From: Symbiodinium microadriaticum
Lineage: Eukaryota; Sar; Dinophyceae; Suessiales; Symbiodiniaceae
NCBI GenBank assembly: GCA_001939145.1
Contig: LSRX01000424.1
Span: 404,689 to 468,688, forward strand
Direction of reading: 5' to 3'
DNA: 64,000 nt
Position 1 is the first letter of the stretch. Every line of letters begins with the position of its first letter. The notes below the pieces were generated by a model. That model did not search any database and was not told where the DNA came from. It saw nothing but the letters and a program-made list of their open reading frames with translations. Positions 33,481-45,833 of this stretch are shown here, one piece after another. Both the position numbers and the translations under genes were made by a program.

Positions 33481-36180
33481 ATCTGTATCCAACACCACAT
33501 TTTCGCTTGTTCGACTTTCCGCGTGCCGTTTGGCATTCTCCGATTATCCGTGCCCACAGACGTTCTCAAGCACAGATTCCCCGGTGATGAGCTCTCCACA
33601 TCTCTGCTACTCCCACCCTTTTGCTGATAACGAATGCTCAAGTAGAGAGATGAGATGTACTGCACCATCTTGTCGTCGCCCCCAAACTCCACTTCCAATT
33701 AAATTCACACATGTGTTTGCATATATACATATTATAAACATGTATCACGCACTGCAGGCAGAGCTGCGAGTAGTTGTTATGCTGTCACAGGTGAAGCTTG
33801 GCAAACGAGGCAGGCTACAGCATTTGTAAACTGTAGTTATCCTGCACTTGTTGTACAACAAACCAACTGCAAATAATGCCCGCGGGCACGAAGTACAAGC
33901 CCAAGCCCTACAATTGTCGAAATCCTTGAATGCCGCAATGATTACTTAGGCATCTTAACCTAAATATGTTCAGTGCTCCGATCCAGACATAAAGTCGTTC
34001 GTGCGCCAATGTTTGTTGACCTTTGGTATGGGATCTCGCATCTCTCGAATCTCCAACGTGATTGTTACGATAATCGCTAATGTAATCCTGGCTAAAGATG
34101 TAAGACACGAGAATTATCCACAATTTCTGGCGATCTAGGCCCTGCGTATTCCGGACACCGTTATCAGATTATTATCATGAACCCTAGCTTGTTTCCTATG
34201 CAGCTCCTGCCAATCATTCGCATGCTCGCCACAACCTGAGTTTTGACTGGCACCACTTGGACCCTGCATGGGACATCCGCCAACGAGAACCAAACTCTGA
34301 ATTTGTTGCGACCACAAATCTTAGCCACAATGGTTGGGATTGCAGCGAGCGATCTAGACTTGCTGCAGCGTTTTATCGCTTTCAACGCGTACTCAGTGTG
34401 GCAGTGATTGTCAGACTCTGTCAAGACTGGGAAGACGAAAGGCGAAGGATGCATCGCGCCCAAGCTGAGAGAATCCAATACCACTACAATTTGCGGCTTC
34501 ACTTGGAATGCTTTCCGGACACATCTTAAGTCTTTGGAGCATACACAGCGAGGCACTAAGACCGTCTTCAGAGAGCCAGCGTCACTTCCACGGCTCTTCC
34601 TTTCCTTTCATCTTTGCCAGGCGGCCGAGGCAATGGCTGCTTTGGGCCCAGAACCGGGATTTCCGTTCTCGTCCGAAGCCGCCTGCATCGAACTGAGGCT
34701 GAATGCGATGAGGTAGAGATCTAAGGCGGGAGACTTTGCCAAGTCACCACTTGTTGCGTCTGCACTCAGTGACGGATCCCTCCAGTCTATTTGGAATCAT
34801 TGGGAGGTGCACCTAGAACCGTCGCCACAGTCAGCTACATGCACACAAGCATGCAGGCAAGCGGCGCCATGACTGCTGTGAGAAACATGGTGAGTGAATA
34901 TAGATTGACTGCAGCAACAAGACTGTCACAGCAACGCATTCTGGACCTGGACCCTTTTGGTTTGCAGTACACCGACACTGCGCAGCAGCGTCCAGCTGTT
35001 TAGTAGCGCAGCAGCATAGACCCCGTAGCTCGGCGACTTGGCATAGCCTCCCTTGGCGTTCGGATCATATTAAAGGGTCAACATGCAGAGTGCTTTAGGC
35101 GCACACATGGCAGTCTACACACATGCACATTTACCATCTTTACCATCATGAACAGTCTTAGATGTTGGCCTTTGGTTTGCGCCGTCCTCTCTTTTGTGTG
35201 ACCGTCCTTCAGCAGGGGTATTCTCTACTTGTATGCGATTTGAGTTTGTTGCTGCTGCTCAGCGGGTCTGCTACGTCCCAGCTTGGGAGATTGGCTCGGG
35301 CACGGATTCTTACGGTGACGTTTCCGGCGAAGAGACGCGCAAGATCAATCACATTTGGAGTTGCAAGCAGGTCAGCCTGTTCCTGATACGAAGCCAATCA
35401 CCCGAGGGAAGAGGATTACGCATGATGACCCGACGCATGCTTTGTGTAGCGTTTCTGTCAGCGTCGAAGATGTTGTTTTCCAGCACAGATGGCTCACGAT
35501 GCAACATAGGTACAACTTCCATTAACATTAGAACCCAGCCGGAATGGAAACACAGCGGAAAGGAGAAGGTAGAGAGCAACTAAGACCAAACAGGCAGGCT
35601 CACGGCAGAAGGGGATGCAACCGGAGGACCTAAGGTTCTGCTGCTGCCTGAAAAAGAATCACGGCTATGCATACGGTGAACACTATTGCTATCGATATCA
35701 CCAGTACCACTCGCTACAATCAACACCGTCATGGGTCCAACACCACCACTTGCTGTCGGTCCGGGATGGTGTCTGTGCTTTGCAGTTGGTGAGGTGACGA
35801 GTTTCGAGTTGTTGCCTGAGTTTGCTGTGGGTGTGTTGAGGAGGGTCGGTGGTTTGAGTCCGAACTGGCCATTCACTAACTTTGCTGATTTGCCGGCAAC
35901 AGCAACAAAGAGCACCAACCACAAAGAACATACACCCGTTCCCTTCCGGTAAAAGTGTTGGTGTTTTCGCAGGGGGTGGGGGTGCTCGGGCACCGGCCCA
36001 ACTCTATCTGTTGGAACCTCACTCTCTTCGTGTTGTCACCATAAGTGTCGACGTCACTCATGACGGCTACTAGTAAGTAGTAGCATGCAGAACACTGTCG
36101 TCATGGTGTTCCCACGTCACCTATATCGCTGATATGCTATCTTCATTTCATGCACAGCAACATCCCTACATACAAACTCA
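33481..36180. other. No gene recognised
   Basis: Mixed composition. Frames up to about 137 codons are open on both strands with no domain visible. Confidence 0.45.
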
Positions 36181-36182
36181 TA

Positions 36183-36189
36183 CATTCGC

Positions 36190-36221
<32 letters not shown>

Positions 36222-36225
36222 TTAC

Positions 36226-36260
<35 letters not shown>

Positions 36261-36265
36261 CACGC
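36183..36265. repeat. (CATATA)n / (TA)n microsatellite
   Basis: ATACAT hexamers at about 36190-36222 pass into (TA)n interrupted by CATA, ending at about 36262. Confidence 0.9.
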
Positions 36266-39200
36266 ACACACGTAGCATGAACGTGGTCATGTGTATATAC
36301 AGACAATGGTGATAGGTGCACTTTCGGCATCAATGATGTCTGATATCACGGCTGCGTTCTTCTTCCTGCTCTTGTGTTGTTGCGCTTGGCAGTGGTGGCA
36401 CTGGCTGTTGCTCTTGTTGCAGTTTTGTGCTGTCATTACCAGCCACCTTGGTTAAGCGCTTTTCTTATCCCGCAAACGTCAGAAAAAGAAGTTTGTACAG
36501 ACAGGCAGCCACTCAAGCGACAGCACACTCTACCGTGTCTGGCAGTTAATCTAACATGACCGCGTGAATGCAGAAGCAGTGTCGTCACATAGCGGAATGG
36601 AGGCGAAAAACGCGGGTAACTGCAAAAGCACGATTCTGCTTCATTAGAGAAGAGCGAGTATGGTTGTTCGTGACGGATCAAAAGTTCTGACTTCGTTTCA
36701 ATTTCGTTCCTGAGACAATCGGATGGGTGACAATGTGTGACACAGAGTGAAAGGTTTGCTTTCCTTCTCAGTGAGATCAGGCAAAAGGCGAAGATGTAAC
36801 ATAACGCTTTCATTCGAAAGTGGGTCTTGGAGAGCAGCAAACGATTCCAGACCCAGGGACTGCATCTTCGCTTTGCATGGCTGCGGTTGCAGTGAGTCGG
36901 GCACGGCTCCGTGAACTGCCCTGCCGTGGAGTTGCAAGTTCTGGAAGCAAGTTAGACCTTTGGAAAGTATGAAGCAGCATTGCGCCACAGCTCCCCGAGA
37001 CCGAACAGTGCAGACAAGAAGCTTAGGGCCCAGGCCCAGGTTCCCAAGAACGCTCCGCTTCGCCATCTTTCCTGCATCCCGATCTGCCGGGCTTATCCCG
37101 TGCGCGCCGAGCGGAGATTTGCGCGGGACTCGGGCCTGGGCGAGCCTGGCAGCTGCCACGCGGAATATCAAAAGCCAGCAACAGAGCAGATTTGCTGATC
37201 GTGTGAAGTGCACCGTGGACAGACGCTGTCGGCAATGTGACAAGCTTGGTCAGCTTGGTAACACCCGCATGCTACTATCGCGTCGTGGGCAAACCCTAAC
37301 CTGGATAGGTGCTTGCCGGACAGAACAAGCTACCAAGCAACTCGTCTTTAGTGCCGCCTTCATCCCAAGCAGAAAGAGCACAACCCCCAAAGGCCCAGCC
37401 AGGACTCAGGCCAACACTTCAGTGTGCAAAGTCACGTGAGAGCCCTAGGTTAAGCTCTTATCTCGGGATTCTTAGCGCAGATCTTTTGCATCACCGTTCG
37501 GCAGCCACCGGGCTCGTTTTTTGGCCGGGAGTTGGCCTGGCTAGCAGCAGTGCATGCTGCGTGGCTTTTGCATGTCAATGTCATGTTTCACATCTTGCGA
37601 AGGAGCAGGGATTCAACAGGGCTTCAGCCCCGGATGCAGAGCAATGTTGATTTCACGTGAAGAAGGTCGATCGCAAGCCGGGGACCTCTGAAAACAGTTG
37701 AGCATGAAAATCCGATCTGGAACTTAGCTAGATTTCCGAGGGTTTTTGTTTCCGATCACAATGTTTTGCTGTTACAGGGGTGTTCTTCGTTATGTTCCTG
37801 CGAATCTGATGTTGCAAGTCGTGACAGTTTCCTAAATGTGAGAAATGACTGGACTTGTTCGGGCCAGGATGATTCGCGTCTGCTCTGTTTCAGGCAATTC
37901 GTGGCAAGGCCAAAAAGGCAAGGTGTGTACTGACGGGTCCCGAGCTTTCCATCAGACCCAGCTCCTTCCAAGAAGCGCTCCACACTTGTATCACTCCGAT
38001 CCTCTTCGGGAACAACTGTGTCAGAGGCACAAAGACAAACTGCTATTGCGACATAAGTTGTTAGTAGGATGAGATGCGTGGAGCCGTGCGATGGCTGTGG
38101 CTGAACTGGATGTTGTTCAAAGTCTGTGCAATCAGTTACCGCATATTATGATATTGGGCATCATCAGATACGTTCAACAACTCTTGCGTCATTTTACAAT
38201 GGTTGGAGCATGCAGCTGTCACCATTCCGACGAGGTTGCGTTTCCTCGATGCCGGGTCAGATGGATCAGAGAGCAAGAGCATTGGGCCAGTAGCCACAGT
38301 TGTCTATCGTGCGACATGTTTCTGCTAGGCTAGCATGGGCATTGCATGCTTCGTCGGATAAATCCCTTGCTTCAGTGTCAGCGTCGTGAATTTTGCACGG
38401 AGGATGTCCATCAGAATGTCGCACAGAGACTCGCTTCTTTTGGATTTCTTAGGTCCTTGCATAGCCGTCCCTTTAAGGGCACAAAGGCCAATTTCGACGA
38501 AAAGGAGAGCTTCATTCACCACACAATGGTACTGTATTTGGCGGTTCGAACCGAAGCACTAGCAATTGACCGGCAAGATCGCACTTGACTGCTGGCTGCT
38601 GGCTCAAAAGCAGGCATCCAACCAACATCCGAAGCCCTGCGTCCTGCACCCTGAACCACCGCTCTAAGGCACAGCGGCGTGGCGAAGTACGCATTTACAT
38701 AAGAACGTATGAGGTAAGTTGCCGAGGTCCTTGCCAGAACTAGTTGCTTCTGCAGGGAGAGCTTTGTTACAAACCCTGAACAGCCCCAAACCAAATTAGC
38801 TCTAAAACCAATCTACAGCCCGGAGACCCCAAAACTGTAACAAAGCCTGCATCTTGCATCCCCCACCGCCAGAGCAACTGGCTCCAAGAAACAAGAACAG
38901 CAACATGCTCATTCGTTCAGGATTTTAGGTTTTGGGGGTTGAAAGCTGTATAAAGGGATCCCATAAGCGTTCCTTCGAGGTTTCCTATCAGGGATGGCTA
39001 CTGTAGCCCTCTGTGCGCTTGGGGCATTTGCTTGGGGGCTTGGGGCCTGGCGCGGCCTGGTGGTGCACTATAAAAATCGGGGGGGAGATGTAATTGTGTT
39101 GAAGGGTACTTAGGGCAACAGCCAAAAGCAACTCTTTGCAGTCGCTCCCAGCATTCCCCTTCCGGCCCCAATGTCCTCCTTTATCCTCCTGGTTTGGTCC

Positions 39201-41700
39201 CGTCCGAAAGTCTAGGTTTTGCCAGCGGAAGCGTTCAAAGCCGATAGAAGAAGGCACAGACAGCGAAGCATGCGTACCGGTGTGCTACACTGAACCTGTT
39301 GAAGGCCTCAAAACACCGATGCCCCACTCAGAATCTCAGAAAGTAAGGGACGGAAGTATAGATGTTCGCCCTAAGTAGTATGACACCATGCACGTGGCTT
39401 GGGAAAACAACCGCACTCGAAACCGTGTCGAGTTCAAGACCCCTTCGTAGTGTTTGGGTGCCCCTCGTACAGGCTGCGCGATGTCCAGCTGGAAGCTGCT
39501 TAGCTTCGTTGATCTTGCACAACCATGCAGCTACAGCGGCTTACCTTCATTGTGCAACACTCTTGTTCCGAGCAGCGGTGGAGAATAAGAACACTTCTGT
39601 ATGAGTCTTAGCCAGCGCGTGAGTTCACAAAGTTCCACGGACGGCAAGCAGAGACCTCACTTCTCCGGCTCCCCATTTGTTTGCCCAGGCGCCGGCCACG
39701 AAGCTTCCTGGTGCGAGTGTGGATTGGATGAGTGGGTCAACAAAAGCCATGCTTTTCCCTATGCAGCATCGGGGAGTCCGGGAGTGTAACATCCGTGTCA
39801 GAGGGCTTGGCATGGCGCTTTGTGGTGTGCAGGGAGATTTCGGACTCGGGACTCCGGCCCCCTCCTTTTCCGATTCGCCTCTGCCCGCTTTCGGACATTT
39901 TCCGACTCAGCCTTCCCGACTCACACCCTGTGCCGGGCCCTTACTGGAGATGTTCCCAGCACTGTTGCCGTATGACAGTTTCAAGCTTTCCTTGCTCAAG
40001 GAACCATGCAAGCAGCACCACAAGCGAGCAATAGCAACAGGCGACAACAGCAAGCAGAGGGAGGCATTGCACAGCAAGTGCCCCGAGAAACACTGTTACA
40101 CTTGGTCCGGGCCGGCAGCCGCTGCCTAACTAGAGGGGAATCCGTCGGCACTGGCCTCAGAGGTTCCTCTCGAAAAGTCTAGGACCTAGTCGGTTGCTGT
40201 CTTTGTTGTCGTGGTTTCAGGTCAACCCCTTGGCTGCTTCAGCGTCCTTCGAGGCCTGATCGCGGATTTTTCGGATGCCTTGCCGCTTGGTAGCCCCCAG
40301 CTTGTAGTGCAGTGCTGGCCCTGTGTCAGGACCAGTGGATCTTTTCCTGAGCCTCGATCCTGGAGTCTAAAATGCAGGCTGAGTCATCTTTGCCTGGCCC
40401 CTTTGCCCCAGCCTCATGCCCCCCACTCCGCAGGTGTGCTCTGCTGCCTGCCCTCCTCCTTGGCCGCGCCGGGGCTTCTGTGTACTGCACGTGCCTCGCA
40501 GGCCTCAGCTGCAGAGCTGGGCGGAGACGGGCCTCGTGCCTGATCAGATCATGGCGTTTGGGCCATGTGTTACTTACGTTTACATTTGGGGTCCAGGGCC
40601 TATAGCAGCAACTACCAAAACCATCATTGCTGCGGGTTGAGTATCTACAATGTGGTGTTGCTTTTGGTCATTTTTGGCCCCTCCGCCAACCATTTCCCGG
40701 CGGCACGAATTATCCGAATAAGATGTTACCCATGACCCCCTTAACCGGGTTCCGTAGATTTACGAAGCTTAGAGGTTTGGGGTGTCCACATTGACAAGCA
40801 CCTGCAAAGATCATGGTTATGGTAGTCCATGGTACCTTTCTTTTCGGGGAAGTACTTTCTCTGGGTATTTGGAACTCTGGAGCCACAATTTTGGGCATCC
40901 TACAAGCCGAGGTTTCTTCAGCCAAATCGGCAAACCATGCCAGGCTAGACGATGCTAGACGTGGAGGGCTGCTGTTGACCGAAATGCTCCCGACTGCCAT
41001 CGCACTTGTGATGAGCCGCAGGCCATCGTTTTGCTTGCCTCAGAGATGTGCGTTCCATGCCAGGGGCGGTGATCTGAGCATGCGTGTTCGCAGAAACTTC
41101 TGCCCTCGCCCAGAGCTCTAGCTGGGTTGCACTCCTTGTCAATGCCAGGCAATTTTGGAGCATTAGAAGTTATAAGAGGTCCAAGCGAGGAAGGAACTAG
41201 CAACGACCCCGATACCTAACTCCCGTCCGAATTGGGGAATCAAAGGCTTCCTAGCTTGGGCCACAGCAGCGGCTGCATGTTCGGGCGTCTTGGAGGTGCC
41301 TGTGGCATCCCAGAGCGGACTAGCACGGCCAGGACACCCATCGAGGTGAGGGACCGTCTGGGGAAGGGTTGGGACGACAATTTCTAGTCAAACAAGATGT
41401 CTGTACGTTGGAGTCGCGGATAGACTGTAATCCTAGAAACCTGAGGAAGCTGCGTTCGGAAACCTGGAGTGCGGTGTTTGCAGTCTGGCCTTGCTTGCCA
41501 GAACGCACTTGCGCACGGCATCTGACTTGTACAGGTGCCTTGGCTTTCAGCGGAACTACGCTACGTCGCTACGATAACCTGTCCAGCTGCCAGCATGGAG
41601 GGCAAGCACCGTGCCATGTGAAGCATGGTGCTCTTTGCTTGCCAGGCACCGGTGTGTGCTGAGACCCAAACCAGCCAGTATCATGTGCAACAGGCTGCCG
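36266..41700. other. Long stretch without a supportable gene
   Basis: About 5.4 kb of mixed-composition sequence. Open frames reach 181 codons (36698-37243, minus) without recognisable content. At 38488-38560 there is a segment resembling 50936-51000, reported as a dispersed repeat. Confidence 0.4.
38485..38560. repeat. Dispersed repeat, copy 1
   Basis: GGCCAATTTCGACGAAAAGGAGAGC and, about 50 bases on, GGCGGTTCGAACCG are echoed at 50938-51000. The second piece resembles a Pol III B box (GGTTCGANNCC), so a SINE-like origin is possible but not shown. Confidence 0.4.
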
Positions 41701-41712
41701 TGGTAAGGCTAC

Positions 41713-43263
41713 ATGAGCTACGACACCGGTGTCTACATCCGCCACGGCTCCAAGAAGAACCTGCTCGACAAATTCGAGGGTGACATGCTCACTTTAGGTG
41801 TTCAGGCTTTGGATGAGGAGGACACCGACCGCTTCCTTCGCACCATCCCCGCCAACCACCCCTTCAAAACGATCTTGATGCTGGGCGACTACCAGTCCTC
41901 TTCGACCCAGACCATCCAGGCGCCGCAAGGTAACGTGACGCTGAGCATGCAGCCGGCTGATTCTCCGTCCTTCATGCACCTCTGCGAAGTTGCGGGCAAG
42001 GTGACGACGCCCTGGCTTGCTGTCGCAAGCACAAATCACATCATCAACGCCCCCGTGAGCGTTCTGGGCAGCGCGGGCATGCCGGTGATGCCGTATGTGT
42101 TGAGCAGCTCCACGTATTGTTCAGACCGGCCCGACTGCCTTGCCTCTCTGAGCCAGGCAGAGGAGCTCTTCGGAGCTACCCTGCGGTACCACCATGACAC
42201 GACAGAATTCCTCTTCAACACCTCGGAAACGCAAAGCTTTTGCGACGCCTGGACACTCGCCACAGGCGACAGATCCATTGAGAATTGTCAGTTGGCCTTT
42301 GGGCCGACTGCAGATGACTTCGTCGCCTGGAAGATTTCTATGGGAATGAACATCAGCGGACTGCCACGTGGCAAGTCCCGCTGCGGCTTCAGGTCTTAGA
42401 CTAGTCTTTGGAAACCAACGCCGGTCTCCGACCGCAATTGCTCCCAGGTCATCTACGGCGAGAAGGAGTTCAACGCTTCAGCCGCTCACATCTCTCAGTG
42501 CGCCTTGAACGTCGAGAATTCCTCTGCGTGCTTGGAGGACGTCTTTTGCATGTGGAAGCCCATGTTCGAGTCGGGCATTTGCGTGAAGGAGACGGATGGC
42601 TTAGCCACGGTCCTGTCTTTCAAGGCATCTGATGCGGAGAACTATTTAACTTTCTCGGCTTCCCGTTTTCCTCAGTGGCTGAGCTTTTTTGTTCCTGGGA
42701 AGAGAATGTTCGAGTCCGGTCTTTGCTTTCAGGTCCCGACGACGACAACGACGGCGGGAGTGGTCTACAGCACCATCGAAGTCACGTTGCCGCTCGCCGT
42801 CGACGATGCAGCTGCGATCCTCAGCAATGCTACCGTGCAGGCAAGCTTTGCCACGGCGATGGAGGTGCCTGTGGAGGATGTGATGCTGGAGATTCGCGAA
42901 GTTCGGCGGTTGAATGCTCACACGAGGCAGCTTCAGACCGAGCTGCCGGCCGTCTGCACGGTGGTCATGCCCAGCCTAGAGGACGCCATCGCGAAGGAGG
43001 CGGAGATCGAGACCGTTTCCTTGGATGCCACCAACCAGGCCATCGCTAGTGCCGTCGCGAGCTCGGGCTTCTCTGGTGCTTTGGAGGTTACCGGCAAGAC
43101 GACGACGCGAATTCCTACTCCGACCACGACGGTCACAACCACGACGGTCTCAACCACCGAAACCTCCGTGATCCCGCCAGGGCCTGACGAGACAAGCGCG
43201 AGCGGCCTGGCCGTTGCTTCGCTGATGATGGTGACAGCGTCTGCAGTTCAAGTGTTTGGATGA
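41713..43263 (+). pseudogene. Secreted/surface-type protein gene with in-frame TAG
   Basis: One frame is open from ATG 41713 to TGA 43263 (516 codons) except for a TAG at 42397-42399. Codons end mostly in C or G, unlike the surroundings, which marks real coding sequence. Part 1 (about 228 residues) contains LMLGDYQSSSTQ, MHLCEVAGKV, TPWLAVAS and ELFGATLRYHHDTTEF and is Cys-containing; it resembles a dinoflagellate protein type I cannot name. Part 2 has Cys-rich stretches (CLEDVFCMW, two FESG(I/L)C motifs), then a domain of about 110 residues (VTLPLAVDDAAAIL onward) reminiscent of SEA-like domains, a Thr-rich linker and a C-terminal hydrophobic tail (GLAVASLMMVTASAVQVFG) that may be a GPI-anchor signal or membrane segment. 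A stop (TAA 41704) lies just upstream, so either this is the true start or an upstream exon joins near 41709. The TAG may reflect decay, a small intron or a sequence error. Confidence 0.6.
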
Positions 43264-44410
43264 GGTCGGCCAATGTGCCGGAATGACCTCTTGCTGAAAT
43301 TTGCTTGTTGTGCGGGACTTTTTTCCTGAACAACAGTGCCGTACAGCAATAATCCGTGCTCTTCGGGGAGGGGGCCCGCCCCTACCTGTAGAAGTATAGT
43401 GAAGTTATTGTACTCCTCGAATTTGGGGTTAGGCCAAAGGCAGCTTCACAGAGGGTCTTATGCAACTAAGACAGCGGCGCCGACAAAGAAACCCTGAGGC
43501 CACAGGCTTTATGCTTTTTCACTCAAGCGGGACCTGGCAAGTGAATCTGAAGCTGTCTGTACTGTTAGTACAACTGCGCAATGCTTCACGTCATGCCTAG
43601 TCCTTGAGGCATCTTGACATGAAAAGCAATCGGCACAATCAGGAGGAAACGCAACTGCCCTCTCCAGCACTGTCAGGAGACTTGTCACGGTGATCATTTC
43701 CTTGTACAGTTATAGATGTGCACTCCAATCCGGACTGGTCATCTGGACCTGCTGCGCCAACGTTTCCCGGAAGACGGCACAGCCCCGCCAAGTGGGCAGT
43801 TGCTTTGCGGCCGGCAGAAGCTGTTGTTCAGTGTCTAGCGGATGTTGCCTTGGTAGCAGGTGATGATATATGTGAAGCTGCTCCATCCGTGGCGCGACAG
43901 CAGCAACATGTCTGGGGCATCGAGGCTGCAACCGCGCTAGCCACTACCGCAGCTGGGCTAGTGAGAGACATCTGGTTAGGGTCCGGTGCCCAAAGCCCGC
44001 ACAATGCTGTATCTTGCCTTAATTTGGCTGAAGCTGTTCTGAACGACCTTACAGAAGAATCCAAATGCTTTGTCGAGCAAGTCTCTCGCGCTACCAACAA
44101 GGGTGCTCTCCTTAATTCTTGCCTTAAGCTTCTGCGTGACCCTGGGCCTGCTCCTCTGCCCTGTCTTATGATGGGTTGCTCCATCCTTACGGAACTTGAA
44201 TCCAATCGCGAGTGGGGCGCAATGCACATGGGAGTCACCGTACGACACGGACTTCCACGCAGCCACTCTAACAAGGTTTAAGTTTAGATGAGCCTGCAGC
44301 GCAGCCGGCAATACTTTGCGTCAGCAACACATGGACTATGCAGTTACAGAGCGGGAAGTAGCTGATGTCAAAAGCAGCTGGTCCAGTTCCAAAGGCATGC
44401 CACCGGTAGC
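43264..44410. other. No certain gene; one open frame of 187 codons
   Basis: After the surface-protein gene a plus-strand frame is open at 43718-44281, with Ala-rich helical-looking content (NAVSCLNLAEAVLNDLTEESK). It has no recognisable domain, and similar lengths occur by chance elsewhere here, so I leave it as a possible exon only. Confidence 0.3.
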
Positions 44411-44411
44411 A

Positions 44412-44512
44412 GCCCTAGATGTAACTTTTTTCGCCTAGACGTAACTTTTTTTCGCCTAGACGTAACTTTTTTTCGCCTAGACGTAACTTTTTTTGCCTAG
44501 ACGTAACTTTTT
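44412..44512. repeat. About 21-bp tandem repeat, five units
   Basis: The unit CGCCTAGACGTAACTTTTTTT is repeated with small changes in the length of the T run; the first unit reads CCTAGATGTAAC. It lies just 25 bases outside the left terminal repeat of the tyrosine-recombinase element. Confidence 0.9.
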
Positions 44513-44536
44513 CCTGCGTGCACACATCCCCTGGGC

Positions 44537-44678
44537 AGTTTGCCTTGGGGTTTGGTGGGATAGGCCAAGGCACACACGTAACCCTCGTTGATCAGCACAG
44601 TCTCTTGAGTTGATCAGCACAGTCACTTGTCAGGTGCCAGGCACAGCTGTGTTTTCAGGCGAAGCTGCTGAAATTTGC
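44537..44678 (+). repeat. Left terminal direct repeat
   Basis: Matches 50559-50678. It begins AGTTTGCCTTGGGGTTTGGTG and ends GCTGCTGAAATTTGC. It is 22 bases longer than the right copy because GTTGATCAGCACAGTC occurs twice. A 7-bp inverted pair (GCCTTGG...CCAAGGC) near the start could form a hairpin. Confidence 0.9.
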
Positions 44679-45051
44679 GCTCTGCTTTCTTCTCTTGTGT
44701 GCTTGCCATGTTCGACATCCCGGTCAAGCCAGTGCGATCTATGCCATATCCGGTGGGCGGCCGGCCCCGCCCTCAAGAACTTCTTCCGCCGTGTCCAGGC
44801 TCGGGGACTTCACCGTTGCCCAGGCCTGTGTATCGCTCACTCTCTGTGCTGCGTGTTGTCGTCGCACACGCCGAGGGTCAGGATCAGGATGGTGGCTTGT
44901 GCAGCAGAGCTTTGGAGAATACGGGCTCCTCTACACAGCCCATGTGCAATGCGATGCTCCGCCCCGGCTCCGATCTTGGCGGTTTCTCCTTGCGCGCGCT
45001 CGAGGATGATGCCCGTTTAAAGTGGGCTGGCGTGTGGGTTGACCTTGCGTT

Positions 45052-45833
45052 GTGTCTGCCAAAGAAAGCTCAGTGCTGTGTGAACTTCAGGATCGTAACC
45101 GAGACCAGTTGCTCTTCTTGTTTTCAGACCGCTCTGCAGGTACCCTGCGTAAGCATTTGCCAGGCTGGAGATTATGGTTGGCCTTCTGTCAAGGGGCACA
45201 TTTGGCCCCGGCGAACGTCAGCCCGGCATCTTTCTCGGACTTCTTGGACGCGCTGGCCACAGGAGGGAAGCGCTTCCTTTACCTTTGTTTGCGGTGATCC
45301 AACTTGAGCAAGCATTGTCTTCTTGCGAGCCCGGTGATTGGTGGCCAATATTGTGCTTTCTGCTCATGCTTTGGGCGGGTCTCAGATGGAGTGACGCGCA
45401 GCGCTTAGATTTCGAGTCAGTGATTTTGGATGGTGGCAGTGTTCGCGGTTGGTGCTGGCGGACAAAGACAAGTGCCACTGGCATGCCGTGGGGCGCCATG
45501 TGCAGTGGGGCCTGCGGGTCCGAGTGGGGTCGCTTGCTGGCGCAGGAAATCGTTCGTCTGCGAGAAGAAGACAGAAAGCGTGATTTCGTACTCCGTCATC
45601 TGTCGAAACCTGCTGGCTACGCGGCAGCGGTTGCCACATTCCGGCGGTGCTTGGTCTGTTATACGGAGTTGGATGCAGCGACGGCCATGCGCTACACCCC
45701 GCACTCGCTCAAAGTTACAACCCTCTGTTGGGCTGGCCAGCTCAGCAAATCAGTTGAAAAGTACAGGCGTGACGATGTACTACCGCAGTTAGCTTGCCAG
45801 GAGATCATCCCCAAGGCGATCCGCAAGGGTTAA
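45052..45833 (+). pseudogene. Tyrosine recombinase (retroelement integrase)
   Basis: The N-terminal SAM-like/core-binding part (SAGTLRKHLPGWRLWLAFC, FSDFLDALATGG) ends with a frame change near 45290. The catalytic domain follows in the frame from about 45290 to TAA 45831: box I Arg in GLRWSDAQRL (about 45376-45405), an expected Lys region (WRTKTS), H-x-x-K in PHSLKVT where most family members have H-x-x-R, and the presumed catalytic Tyr in VEKYRRDDVLP. Only about 20 residues separate His and Tyr, shorter than usual, and the GHH/GHW box normally between them is missing. The reading start is uncertain because sequence upstream (44680-45050) is open in different frames. Function: cuts and rejoins DNA to integrate a circular cDNA. 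Confidence 0.75.

Noticed and set aside
44412..44512. CRISPR or origin iterons
   Set aside because: Head-to-tail 21-bp units without spacers in a eukaryotic retroelement context; a plain tandem repeat.
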